DNA from: Vicinamibacterales bacterium
Lineage (GTDB): Bacteria > Acidobacteriota > Vicinamibacteria > Vicinamibacterales > UBA823
Direction: 5' to 3'
Assembly: GCA_036012125.1 (NCBI GenBank)
Contig: DASCOS010000013.1
Coordinates: 62,001 to 126,000, forward strand
Length of the DNA: 64,000 nucleotides
Positions 1 to 8,292 of this stretch are shown piece after piece. The notes beneath the pieces were generated by a model. It did not search any database, was not told the origin of the DNA, and saw only the letters and a program-made list of their open reading frames with translations. The stretch's first letter is position 1; the number at the start of each line of letters is the position of its first letter. The translations under genes were made by a program, and so were the position numbers.

Positions 1-28
1 AAAGATGGATGAAGTGACACTCATGGCA

Positions 29-1090
29 TTAATCCGCAGTGCTCGATGGGTCGGGGACTACGGCTTTGTCCCCCAGGGTAACTCCGGAGATGACGGCGTT
101 GGGAGCGATGTAGCACCCCTGGCCTAGCACTACGTCGCTTAACGAAGCCTGCTCTCCAATGGCGCAGGATGGCCAAAGTATGGAGGTTTCAACGTTGACG
201 CTACTCCCGACTTCGCACTTACGGCCCAGCACGGTGTAGGCTCCTATCCGCGCACCCGTCTTGACCACAACTTCTTCATCGATGAAGCAGGGACCCTCAA
301 GTGCTACGCCGTCTTCGATCTTCGCGGAAGCGGCCACGACAACGGCGCCTTTTGGTCTTGACCTAAAGGGTTCGGCAGGGAACCTGCCGTCCATGATGTC
401 ACGATGGACTTGCCGGTAACTTCTCGGGGTCCCGATATCAATCCAGTAGCCAGTGGACACGTAGGCCACAAACCGCTCTCCGTCATCAACCAGCGACGGG
501 AAAAAGCTTCGTTCAATAGACCAGGGGGTATCTTTTGGAATTCGATGAAGGATCGACGGCTCAATTACGTAGACCCCGGCATTGATAGTGTTGCAGGTAA
601 GCTTCTGATTGCCAGGTTTTTCTATGAAGCGTTTCACATTGGCGTCTTGATCGACTTCAACGAGACCGTAGGCTGAAGGATTCTCGACAGGCTTGAGGAC
701 GATGGTGGCGTTAGCTCCACGAGTCCTGTGAAATTGGAGTACGGCCTTCAGATCGAGCTCGGCAAGGACGTCACCGTTAAAAATGATCACGGTGTCGTCT
801 AAGAACTCCAATGCAAACCGAATCGCGCCGGCTGTCCCCATTGGCTGAGGTTCAACGAGATACCGAATCTTGAGTCCCAGGTTCGGCAGGCTGTCGATAA
901 GTTCTTCGATTTGATCAGGCTGATAGTTCAAGCTCAATATTACTTCATCAACTGAGCCGACACGCCTGAGTAGATCCAGCTGGTATAGAAGAAAAGGCCT
1001 ATTTAATATCGGCACAATCGGTTTTGGCATGTTCGAGGTCAAAGGTCGTAAACGTGTACCCTTGCCTCCGGCCAGGAGAATTGCTTTCAT
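29..1090 (-). CDS. NDP-sugar pyrophosphorylase (mannose-1-phosphate guanylyltransferase-like)
   Basis: Probably transfers a nucleotide to a sugar-1-phosphate to make an activated sugar such as GDP-mannose for surface polysaccharide. The 353-residue protein opens with the nucleotidyltransferase signature LLAGGKGTRLRPLT, has FNGDVL near residue 105 (metal/nucleotide site) and EKPGN near 158. From about residue 250 it carries a left-handed beta-helix of hexapeptide-like repeats, the layout of GMPPB-type enzymes. The exact nucleotide and sugar cannot be read from sequence. The ATG at 1090 is the only sensible start because the signature begins at residue 3. It is divergent from pgsA. Confidence 0.85.
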   Translation of the reverse strand: MKAILLAGGKGTRLRPLTSNMPKPIVPILNRPFLLYQLDLLRRVGSVDEVILSLNYQPDQIEELIDSLPNLGLKIRYLVEPQPMGTAGAIRFALEFLDDTVIIFNGDVLAELDLKAVLQFHRTRGANATIVLKPVENPSAYGLVEVDQDANVKRFIEKPGNQKLTCNTINAGVYVIEPSILHRIPKDTPWSIERSFFPSLVDDGERFVAYVSTGYWIDIGTPRSYRQVHRDIMDGRFPAEPFRSRPKGAVVVAASAKIEDGVALEGPCFIDEEVVVKTGARIGAYTVLGRKCEVGSSVNVETSILWPSCAIGEQASLSDVVLGQGCYIAPNAVISGVTLGDKAVVPDPSSTAD

Positions 1091-1140
1091 CGTAGTTTCA
1101 GACTGATGGAGAAATGCGTGGTTTTGACCTTAAGTTGGTC

Positions 1141-1169
1141 TTGTTGCGAGTGGTGAAGAAGTCTAAAAT
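1141..1169 (+). promoter_or_regulatory. Candidate sigma-70-type promoter of pgsA
   Basis: TTGTTG (1141-1146), 17-nt spacer, TAAAAT (1164-1169), ending 29 nt before the pgsA ATG. The box match is good and it lies in the divergent intergenic gap, but this is a visual call only. Confidence 0.45.
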
Positions 1170-1198
1170 GAGGCCACCTTGACGGTGCTTTCAAGCTT

Positions 1199-1801
1199 AT
1201 GAACTTACCTAATTCGCTTACGCTAGGACGCATATTCCTAATTCCACTGTTAGTGGTCGTCCTCCTAACCAGGTTCGAAGGGCGCATGATTTTTGGCGTT
1301 CGCAAGGAGTTAATCGGCACGGTTATATTTCTGTTGGCTGCCTGTACTGACTGGCTCGATGGATATCTTGCCAGGCGCCGTGGTCAGGTTACCGAACTTG
1401 GTCAATTAATGGATCCCCTGGCCGACAAGTTGCTCATCACGGCGGCTTTCGTGTCGCTAGTTGCCTTAGACCTAGCCCCTGCATGGATGGTGGCCATCAT
1501 TCTTGGACGAGAACTCGGGGTTACTGTATTGCGGAGCATCGCATACTCGAGGGGTATAACCATAGTTGCGTCACCCCTCGGCAAGATCAAAATGGTGTCC
1601 GAAGTTATTGCGATCGTACTGCTGACTTTGGGGCGGGATTATCTGCAGGAATTCTTTGTGTTGGGGCAGATAGCGTTGTGGGTGGTGTTGGTAACCGCGT
1701 TGGTGTCGGCGCTTGATTATTACCGCAGGTTTCATGAAAAGTTAAGTTCACGAGGCGCAGAACTCACGGCCGATACCGACCGCCAGGCTCGCAGTGAGTG
1801 A
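1199..1801 (+). CDS. pgsA: CDP-diacylglycerol--glycerol-3-phosphate 3-phosphatidyltransferase
   Basis: Makes phosphatidylglycerol phosphate, the committed step to phosphatidylglycerol and cardiolipin, in the inner membrane. The 200-residue protein has several hydrophobic helices and the full CDP-alcohol phosphotransferase motif DGx2ARx8Gx3Dx3D: D54, G55, A58, R59, G68, D72, D76. The N-terminus MNLPNSLTLGR is typical of PgsA. Length is close to the usual 180-200. The second member of this superfamily in the window, at 61861, looks like PssA, so PgsA is the better call here. It runs convergently into bamD with 6 nt between stops. Confidence 0.9.
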   Translation: MNLPNSLTLGRIFLIPLLVVVLLTRFEGRMIFGVRKELIGTVIFLLAACTDWLDGYLARRRGQVTELGQLMDPLADKLLITAAFVSLVALDLAPAWMVAIILGRELGVTVLRSIAYSRGITIVASPLGKIKMVSEVIAIVLLTLGRDYLQEFFVLGQIALWVVLVTALVSALDYYRRFHEKLSSRGAELTADTDRQARSE

Positions 1802-1807
1802 CGATGT

Positions 1808-2620
1808 TTATCGTTTACCTTCCTGACTTTCAAGTTCAGCTATTCTTCTCCGCGCCGGCTCCAAATATGCACTTTGTTCGAAATCATCAACTAATTGATT
1901 GAAATACGGTAAGGCTTCATCTCCTTGACCGATTATTGCGAGTGATTCGCCAAGTACGAAGTAAACAGCATCCCGAGCGGTGTATCCAGGGTCCTCGGCC
2001 AACACCGCTCGCATGCGTTGTATTGCCCCTGGATACCAGCCTCCGTTGAAATAGAATTCACCAACACGAAAATCAGCCTCGCTAAGACGATCTCGCGCTG
2101 TCCTGTGCCATTTACGGGCCTCGTCTATGAGGTCACTGTCCGGGTATAGTTCAAAAAACAGATCGAAGGCTTCGATGGCCATTTTCGTTGATGTCTGATC
2201 ACGGTCGGAAGCCAACATGCCCTCAGAATATGTAATGCCTATCTTGAATTGTGCGTAGGCCGCACGTGGATGAGTTGGGTAAAACCTGAGGAATTCCTCG
2301 AATTCGTTTACGGCTTGGATTAGTGATGAAAGACCTCCGTTGCCCAGAAGGGAGTCGCCGATAGCAAGTTTCGCGTCAAAACGATAAGGGCTTTGTGGGT
2401 ATACATCCACGAGGCGACGAAACACAGTTTGTGCTTTGTCCCAATTTTCATCTTCGAACAGGGCGGAGCCGTGTTCGAATAGGTAACGATCTGGCTCTGG
2501 TGTGCCTGGAGGTAATGCCGCTGGATCTGGAACAGTGCAGGCCATGCCACTCGTCAAGAGGAGGGCGACAGCTATAGAAGTTAACGGCGCCTGCTCATTA
2601 GAAACGATCGTTGACCTCAT
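1808..2620 (-). CDS. bamD: Outer membrane protein assembly lipoprotein, BamD-like
   Basis: Predicted BamD/YfiO-family lipoprotein, a periplasm-facing part of the BAM complex that inserts beta-barrel proteins. The N-terminus has a hydrophobic signal stretch ending in a cysteine (SGMAC), a slightly atypical lipobox. The rest is repeated TPR-like helices, e.g. YLFEHGSALFEDENWDKA and the FRRLVDVYPQSPY motif seen in BamD proteins. The 270-residue length is somewhat longer than E. coli BamD (about 245). It is last in a long minus-strand operon; its ATG overlaps the epimerase stop by 4 nt. A generic TPR lipoprotein is the alternative. Confidence 0.75.
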   Translation of the reverse strand: MRSTIVSNEQAPLTSIAVALLLTSGMACTVPDPAALPPGTPEPDRYLFEHGSALFEDENWDKAQTVFRRLVDVYPQSPYRFDAKLAIGDSLLGNGGLSSLIQAVNEFEEFLRFYPTHPRAAYAQFKIGITYSEGMLASDRDQTSTKMAIEAFDLFFELYPDSDLIDEARKWHRTARDRLSEADFRVGEFYFNGGWYPGAIQRMRAVLAEDPGYTARDAVYFVLGESLAIIGQGDEALPYFNQLVDDFEQSAYLEPARRRIAELESQEGKR

Positions 2621-3567
2621 GAACTGAACCCGTTGTGCCTAGACAGCCATTCGTACTGAGCTCGTAGGCCATCCGGCAATGCTACGGTTGGATCGAAGCC
2701 CAGGTCACTTCGTGCCAAAGTGATATCGGCGTAAGTGTCACGCATGTCTCCACTTTGGGTTGCATCCCGGTTGATCTCAAGGGAGCTATCAGTAATCTTG
2801 GCAATAAGTTCGATTACTTGATTCATCGACACGCGAGAGCCGCCTCCCACATTGTACACGCGGCCGGGAATTCCGGCAGTTGCTGCGGCCATGGTGGCCG
2901 TGACGATGTCGTCTACGAAGGTAAAATCTCGAGTCTGCTGTCCGTCACCATATAGGTGGACCGGTGTCCCATCTATTGCAGCCTTAAGAAAGCGATGGAA
3001 TGCCATGTCCGGACGTTGACGGGGTCCGTAGACGGTAAAGTAGCGTAGAGCTACGGCCGGGACATCGTGGTTGAGATGGTAGAGCAAACATAGTTGCTCT
3101 CCCGCGAGCTTGGTTACACCATAAGGTGAAACGGGCCGAGGTAAAGCGTCCTCACGCATTGGTAGGTCTACTTGGTTGCCGTAGACAGAAGAGCTTGAGG
3201 CGTAGACGAAGCGTTCGATCGGCTGATGAACGCATGCGTCAAGAAGTGCTTGAGTGACGTCAATATTGAGCGACGTGCAGATGCTAAAGTCCTGCCCCCA
3301 GCTCCGACGGACTCCAGCTTGAGCTGCGAGGTGAAAGACGTGGGTCACGCCCTTGAGTAAATCCGCAACATTACAATTAAGCAGGTTTAGTTCAGTAAAG
3401 TGAAATCTCGATTTAGAAAGGAGTCTTGAGAGGTTATCTTCCTTAACTGATCGATGGTAATAATCGGTAAAACAGTCAACGCCGATTACATCAGTGTCGC
3501 GGGCGATGAGCATCTCCGCTAGACTTGAGCCTATAAAACCAGCAACCCCAGTTACTAGTGCTCTCAT
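2617..3567 (-). CDS. NAD-dependent sugar-nucleotide epimerase/dehydratase
   Basis: Extended short-chain dehydrogenase (SDR) acting on a nucleotide sugar, most likely a UDP-glucose or UDP-glucuronate 4-epimerase. Visible are the Rossmann glycine motif VTGVAGFIGSSLAE at the N-terminus, SSSSVYG near residue 125, and the catalytic Tyr/Lys pair in SPYGVTK near residue 150, followed by RYFTVYGPRQRPDMA, which is typical of UDP-glucuronate epimerases. Length of 316 fits. Start and stop both overlap the neighbouring genes by 4 nt, so translation is probably coupled. Substrate is inferred only. Confidence 0.85.
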   Translation of the reverse strand: MRALVTGVAGFIGSSLAEMLIARDTDVIGVDCFTDYYHRSVKEDNLSRLLSKSRFHFTELNLLNCNVADLLKGVTHVFHLAAQAGVRRSWGQDFSICTSLNIDVTQALLDACVHQPIERFVYASSSSVYGNQVDLPMREDALPRPVSPYGVTKLAGEQLCLLYHLNHDVPAVALRYFTVYGPRQRPDMAFHRFLKAAIDGTPVHLYGDGQQTRDFTFVDDIVTATMAAATAGIPGRVYNVGGGSRVSMNQVIELIAKITDSSLEINRDATQSGDMRDTYADITLARSDLGFDPTVALPDGLRAQYEWLSRHNGFSS

Positions 3568-3956
3568 GCGAACACCGAGGAAAGTTGTTCTGGCAAGCGA
3601 CAGGGTCGTCTTTGTACGTTGATTGCTGCGTGCACTGTCCGACCAATCGCGCTAGCCTCTCCGTCGAGCCAGCGAATTTCGTAGTTGAAGCAAACTCGAG
3701 TCGGTGAGAGTAGTTCCCCGCGAGTAATCACTTCGAGTTCATCATCGTATCTGCACGGTTTTCGATACTCACAGTGGGCCTCAATGACAGGAAGTAAAAC
3801 CCCAGTCGCTTCCATCTGGCGATAGCTCCACCCGATTGTCCTCAGAAGATCCGTGCGGCCAATTTCAAACCAAACTAGATAATTCGCATGATACACAACG
3901 CCCATCTTGTCGGTCTCTGAGTAGCGTACTCGAATAAGTGAAGTCGAAGACCGCAC
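3564..3956 (-). CDS. Acyl-CoA thioesterase, YbgC/4-hydroxybenzoyl-CoA thioesterase family
   Basis: Single hotdog-fold domain of 130 residues. The N-terminal motif YSETDKMGVVYHANYLVWFE contains the catalytic aspartate (D16) and the conserved histidine H23 of the YbgC class. Members hydrolyse short acyl-CoAs; in many bacteria ybgC sits with tol-pal genes, but here it lies between rpe and the epimerase. The gene starts 2 nt after the rpe stop and its stop overlaps the epimerase ATG by 4 nt, so it is firmly inside the operon. Substrate unknown. Confidence 0.85.
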   Translation of the reverse strand: MRSSTSLIRVRYSETDKMGVVYHANYLVWFEIGRTDLLRTIGWSYRQMEATGVLLPVIEAHCEYRKPCRYDDELEVITRGELLSPTRVCFNYEIRWLDGEASAIGRTVHAAINVQRRPCRLPEQLSSVFA

Positions 3957-3958
3957 CC

Positions 3959-4639
3959 CTATTTTGGCTCCCTGATAGCTCGTACGTTGGTTGCTGCCCT
4001 TAAAGCGCGTGTGGCTTTAGTAGGATCGTCTTGGCCAAAAATCGCTGAGCCAGCTACTAGGATGTTCGCCCCGGCAGCCACAAGTTCGCCGGCGTTGCTC
4101 AAATCTACTCCTCCGTCGACCGAAATCGGTGCTGGATTACCCACGCTTTCTAGCAAGACTCTCATGGCTCGGACTTTCTCGATGCTACTGGGTATGAATC
4201 GTTGTCCTCCGAATCCCGGATTTACAGACATGACTAAAACCACGTCGACTTCGGAGGCAACAGTTTCGAGAGCCGTGACCGGGGTTGAGGGATTAAGTGC
4301 AGCTCCAGCGAGAAGACCCAGTTTCTTAATTGAAGTCAGCGCCTGGCTAAGATTGGGTTGTGCTTCCACGTGAATAGAAAGAGTGTTGGCTCCGGCTTTT
4401 GCGAAAGCCTCAAGATGCCGATACGGGTCTTCAATCATTAAGTGGACATCCAACGGAACCCGTGCGGTTCGCTTTATAGAACTTATAACTGGGGGTCCAA
4501 TTGATAAGTTGGGCACGAAATGACCATCCATCACATCCACATGTATGGCATCGGCACCACCTTGCTCTACGGCGTGAACAGCTCTACCCAATTCCGCGAA
4601 GTCAGCCGAAAGAATTGAAGGAGCGATTTGGACGCTCAC
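3959..4639 (-). CDS. rpe: Ribulose-phosphate 3-epimerase
   Basis: Interconverts ribulose-5-phosphate and xylulose-5-phosphate in the pentose phosphate pathway. The 226-residue TIM barrel begins APSILSADF. It has the metal ligands H33 and D35 in HVDVMDGHFVPN, H66 in DVHLMIE, and D175 in SVDGGV, plus the phosphate-binding VNPGFGGQ near 140. All catalytic landmarks are present and length is standard. The ATG overlaps the stop of the upstream PASTA gene by 4 nt. Confidence 0.95.
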   Translation of the reverse strand: MSVQIAPSILSADFAELGRAVHAVEQGGADAIHVDVMDGHFVPNLSIGPPVISSIKRTARVPLDVHLMIEDPYRHLEAFAKAGANTLSIHVEAQPNLSQALTSIKKLGLLAGAALNPSTPVTALETVASEVDVVLVMSVNPGFGGQRFIPSSIEKVRAMRVLLESVGNPAPISVDGGVDLSNAGELVAAGANILVAGSAIFGQDDPTKATRALRAATNVRAIREPK

Positions 4640-5361
4640 CGGCTCACCTCAAGGGAAATTGGTTCACCAGGGGTGATTTGAAAACCTGCTTGGGGATATT
4701 GACGAAGGACAATACCGGGGGGCACGTTTGGATATGGGTGATCTCCGACGACTGTAATTCGAAATCCTTGTTCTCGTAAAATGTCGGCCGCTCCTGTGCC
4801 GTCGGCGCCGATTAGGTCAGGCATCACATAGGTAACGGTTCGCTCGCCTCGGTTTACAAGTAACGACACTGATGTGCTGCGAGTGTCTGGCGGCGGTTCT
4901 TGGGCAAGCACTGTGCTCCGGGGGTATCGACCTGACCGTATTTCGGCGACGCTTACGAGTTCCAGGCTGTCCGCTTGGACTCTTAATTGGGCACTGCGCT
5001 CGGTTTGACCAACTAAAGCGGGAATCTGACTGGGCCGAGAGCCACCGCTTAACCAAACTCTAACAGTTCGTTGTCGGCGGGTTGTTGATCCAGCCGGGGG
5101 CTGTTGTAGAATCACGCTCCCGGCAGGGATAGAAGGGTGTAACCGCGGCGCTGGATCAACACGTACTAGAAGTCCCAACTCTTCGAGAGTTGCAGTAGCC
5201 GTTGCAATTGGTTGACCGGCTAGGTCGGGAACGGATACTTCCTGTGATCGAAGTGCGACACGCAAACCGGCGGCGGCGAAAAGGAAGTAAGTCGCCACCA
5301 TTGCGCCGGTCACTAGGAGGGCCTTCCCAACGCCCAGCACGTTACGCGTCAGGGTCATCAA
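4636..5361 (-). CDS. Membrane-anchored PASTA-domain protein without kinase domain
   Basis: 241 residues: one N-terminal membrane segment (about 12-33), then three PASTA repeats that each start with a V/I-P-x-L/M-x-G motif (VPDLAGQ near 48, IPALVGQ near 113, MPDLIGA near 180) and contain the typical VxxQxPxAG ends (ILQQPPAGS, VLRQYPQAG). PASTA repeats bind peptidoglycan or beta-lactam-like ligands in PknB kinases and PBP2x. No kinase or transpeptidase domain is attached. It sits 47 nt after rsmB and overlaps rpe by 4 nt. Role inferred to be envelope-linked; function unknown. Confidence 0.8.
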   Translation of the reverse strand: MMTLTRNVLGVGKALLVTGAMVATYFLFAAAGLRVALRSQEVSVPDLAGQPIATATATLEELGLLVRVDPAPRLHPSIPAGSVILQQPPAGSTTRRQRTVRVWLSGGSRPSQIPALVGQTERSAQLRVQADSLELVSVAEIRSGRYPRSTVLAQEPPPDTRSTSVSLLVNRGERTVTYVMPDLIGADGTGAADILREQGFRITVVGDHPYPNVPPGIVLRQYPQAGFQITPGEPISLEVSR

Positions 5362-5408
5362 ATCACTGACGGTAGCACAAGTCCTTGCTGTTCACAAGAT
5401 TCTGGCCC

Positions 5409-6812
5409 TTAGGTGCGCTTGAAAGAAGCCGCGAAAAAGGCATCTAGCCGGTGCAAGTGAGGATAGCTTCTGAGATATCCGGCCTCGTTGAGAATTGGAC
5501 CGAAATGAGAAGTCTCATCGAGGGTCCGAAGATCTTCAGCGTGGAATTTGGTCTCTGAATCGAGAAAGTTTTCTACGACTCGTTCATTCTCCTCTGGCTC
5601 ACCGGAACACGTAGCGTACACTAGACGCCCTCCGGATCGCACCGTGGTGGCTGCAACACGAAGCATTTTGATTTGGCGGTCAGCCATACGCTGAATGTCG
5701 TTGAGTTGTCTGCGCCATCGAATATCTGGATCACGTTGCACGGTACCTAGGCCGCTGCAGGGAACATCGACAAGGACGCGATCGAAGATAGTGCCAAATG
5801 GGGCGTTGCGAGAAAGATCATGGGCGACCGGCTTCACAACAGAAGCGCCGAGTCGAGTGACAGTGTGAGCCAGTAGATTGAGTCGAGTCTGACTAAAGTC
5901 TCCCGCCACTAGAGTTCCCTGATTTGCCATAGCCGAAGCTAGAGCAAGGGTCTTGCCTCCTGGTGCAGCGCATGCGTCCAGAATGGTCATGCCAGGCTCT
6001 GCTTGAACAAGCGGAGGAATAAGTTGGGAGGCTTCGGCTTGGACGAAGAAGTCGTAACTTGAGGTCAAATCCGGCAAAAATTGCTTACCAGACGCAATGC
6101 TTAAACCATCACGCCCATAGCGTAGAGGCTCCGCGACAATGGAGTTTTCACGAAACCGCGACACCAGTGCTGCAGATGTTGTGTGTAAAGTGTTAGCTCG
6201 AAGGGTAAGACTGGCGGGTTCGTTGTTGAACTTAGTCCATGCCAGCGTTGCTGAATAACCATAGCGGGCGAGCCACCGTTCAACTAGCCAGTCCGGGTGG
6301 GAATGGCTAATGCTAATAAATTGAAGCGCCCTCTGCCGGAGATGGGTTGGCCAGCCTGAGAATTGCACTTCAGAAACAGCCGCGAGTTCCGACTCCTTCG
6401 GTTCCTCTGGTAAAGGAAGATTGGGTAATGCCCTTAGGAGGGCTCTCAGCACAGCGTTTGTTAGTCCTGCTGCACGGTTGGGGCCTTCGGTTCGTGTGAT
6501 GTTTACTGCGTCGTTGACGACAGCTGACGGAGGAACGCGGTCAAGGTGTAGTAGTTGATAAATGCTGATCCGAAGTACATCACGCACAACAGGGTCAAGT
6601 TTAATTAGAGGGCGATCAGCAAAGTGTACGATCAGATAATCCAGTGCGTTAAGCCACCGAAGGGTTCCAGTTACGATCTCATTGAGTAAAGCCCGATCCC
6701 GCCGATCTGGCACATCGGTTCTGACACTGTAAAGTGAATCTGGAAGAGCGACGGAGCGTTGGATCACAGCCCGGAGGGCTCGAAAGGCGGCCATTCGGGC
6801 TGGAGCGATCAT
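5409..6812 (-). CDS. rsmB: 16S rRNA (cytosine-967-C5)-methyltransferase
   Basis: Methylates C967 of 16S rRNA. The first ~140 residues form a NusB-like RNA-binding domain. The C-terminal half is an SAM methyltransferase with the nucleotide loop DACAAPGGKT near 281, the catalytic motif VDVPCSGLG near 347, and the second cysteine in YATCS near 400. The 467-residue length is slightly longer than E. coli RsmB (429). It overlaps fmt by 4 nt, the common def-fmt-rsmB arrangement, which supports the assignment. Confidence 0.93.
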   Translation of the reverse strand: MIAPARMAAFRALRAVIQRSVALPDSLYSVRTDVPDRRDRALLNEIVTGTLRWLNALDYLIVHFADRPLIKLDPVVRDVLRISIYQLLHLDRVPPSAVVNDAVNITRTEGPNRAAGLTNAVLRALLRALPNLPLPEEPKESELAAVSEVQFSGWPTHLRQRALQFISISHSHPDWLVERWLARYGYSATLAWTKFNNEPASLTLRANTLHTTSAALVSRFRENSIVAEPLRYGRDGLSIASGKQFLPDLTSSYDFFVQAEASQLIPPLVQAEPGMTILDACAAPGGKTLALASAMANQGTLVAGDFSQTRLNLLAHTVTRLGASVVKPVAHDLSRNAPFGTIFDRVLVDVPCSGLGTVQRDPDIRWRRQLNDIQRMADRQIKMLRVAATTVRSGGRLVYATCSGEPEENERVVENFLDSETKFHAEDLRTLDETSHFGPILNEAGYLRSYPHLHRLDAFFAASFKRT

Positions 6813-7759
6813 ATCCTTGTTGGGGATTCAAAAGCTGAACCAACGGTTACTGGATGGCCAGCCAAAAAAGACTGAACTTCCATAACGCGACGTCCAGACG
6901 GCTGAATTTCTAGGATTTCGAGTGTCGTACTTCCACCTGAAGCAACAACGAGCCGACTGCCTTCAGTTTCGAGAATCTCTCCAGGTCGTCCCTTTGAAGG
7001 TTGTGCTATCACCGCTGTGCGGTGGATAGCGTAGCGAACTCCCCCAAGATATGTGAAGGCTTGGGGCCAGGGATGCATTGCGCGAACTTGGTTATGAATC
7101 GTGGGGGCGTCACTCTTCCAATCGATGCGACCATCGTTCTTCGTGAGCCGAGGTGCATAGGTTGCAACCGAGTTGTCTTGTGGCGCTTCGACCAAGGTTC
7201 CGCTCCCAATGTTGCCGAGGTTGTCCCTTAGAAGGGAGGCTCCGAGCGGGGCAAGGGCACTTGCAAGGTCTGAGGCTGTGTCAGTGGGGCGAATCGCCTG
7301 TTGTGCTTGAGCAAGAATTGGACCGGAATCAAGCTTGGAATTCATCCTTATCAAAGTGACTCCCGTGACCTCATTTCCATCGAGCACAGCTCGTTGAATC
7401 GGAGCTGCGCCACGATAGGCGGGTAGTAGGGAAGCGTGTAAATTAACGAAACCATGTGTTGGGATTTCAAGTAGGTTGTCGGGAACGAGCTTGCCATAGG
7501 CCACAACGACCCCAAGTTCTAGCTGGAGGGTTCGCATTTGATCTAGAAAAACTGGGTCGTTGAGAGCTTCTGGCGTCAGGACTGGAATATTGTTTCCTAG
7601 AGCTATAATTTTTATTGGTGACGCTGAGGGTCGTTGACCTCTACCACGCGGACGATCAGGTTGGGTGATCACCGTGACCACCTCGCACGGAGATTCTATG
7701 AGTGCGACGAGTGTCGGAACCGCAAACTCTGGTGTACCAAAGAAGGCGATTCTCACCAT
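6809..7759 (-). CDS. fmt: Methionyl-tRNA formyltransferase
   Basis: Formylates initiator Met-tRNA using 10-formyl-THF. 316 residues. The catalytic N-H pair is in GFVNLHASLLPAYRGAAP (N106, H108) and the aspartate in KLDSGP near 143; the N-terminus has the substrate loop QPDRPRGRG. The C-terminal tRNA-binding domain starts near 205. Start overlaps the def stop by 7 nt, so the two enzymes that add and remove formyl are translated in sequence. Confidence 0.95.
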   Translation of the reverse strand: MVRIAFFGTPEFAVPTLVALIESPCEVVTVITQPDRPRGRGQRPSASPIKIIALGNNIPVLTPEALNDPVFLDQMRTLQLELGVVVAYGKLVPDNLLEIPTHGFVNLHASLLPAYRGAAPIQRAVLDGNEVTGVTLIRMNSKLDSGPILAQAQQAIRPTDTASDLASALAPLGASLLRDNLGNIGSGTLVEAPQDNSVATYAPRLTKNDGRIDWKSDAPTIHNQVRAMHPWPQAFTYLGGVRYAIHRTAVIAQPSKGRPGEILETEGSRLVVASGGSTTLEILEIQPSGRRVMEVQSFLAGHPVTVGSAFESPTRI

Positions 7760-8268
7760 TTTCTGTTCCGCCGAAGTTTGGCGATTCGACGCATGATTAG
7801 TTCTCGCTTAATCCCACGGAGGCGATCAACAAAGAGGGTGCCGTTTAGATGGTCCATTTCGTGCTGAAAGGCACGTGCAAGAAGGTCCTCGCCTTCGATC
7901 TTTTGAGTTCTGCCATTCTGATCTAGGCCGGATACAACGACCTGTTTCCGCCGCTCCACAACCGCACTGAACCCGGGAAGGCTCAGGCAGCCCTCTTCCT
8001 CGGTTATTAATGTGTCATCGCTACAGGTCTCAAAGCTGGGATTAACCATTGCAATTAGTTCCGTTGGTTTTTCTCCCACAGAAATGTCGATAACAAAGAT
8101 CCGCAATCCTACTCCCACCTGGGGAGCTGCCAAGCCGACTCCGGGTGCAGCGTACATAGTTTTAATCATGTCGTCGATTAATGCCCGTATTTCCTCGGTT
8201 ATCGCCCTTACAGGAGCCGCTGGCGCATGAAGCCCCGAATCACCGTACTTAAGGATCGGGCGAATCAT
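7753..8268 (-). CDS. def: Peptide deformylase
   Basis: Removes the formyl group from nascent proteins. All three family motifs are present: GVGLAAPQ (43-50), EEGCLSLPG with metal ligand C94, and QHEMDH with H136, E137 and H140. 171 residues is the standard size. A good Shine-Dalgarno (AAGGG, 6 nt before the ATG) supports the start. The gene follows aroC by 24 nt and overlaps fmt. Confidence 0.96.
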   Translation of the reverse strand: MIRPILKYGDSGLHAPAAPVRAITEEIRALIDDMIKTMYAAPGVGLAAPQVGVGLRIFVIDISVGEKPTELIAMVNPSFETCSDDTLITEEEGCLSLPGFSAVVERRKQVVVSGLDQNGRTQKIEGEDLLARAFQHEMDHLNGTLFVDRLRGIKRELIMRRIAKLRRNRKW

Positions 8269-8292
8269 AGAAACCCTTACGGCTTGGTGTGG

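Noticed and set aside
3987-4373. 128-codon plus-strand frame opposite rpe
   Set aside because: Antisense shadow of rpe, whose metal ligands are all intact.
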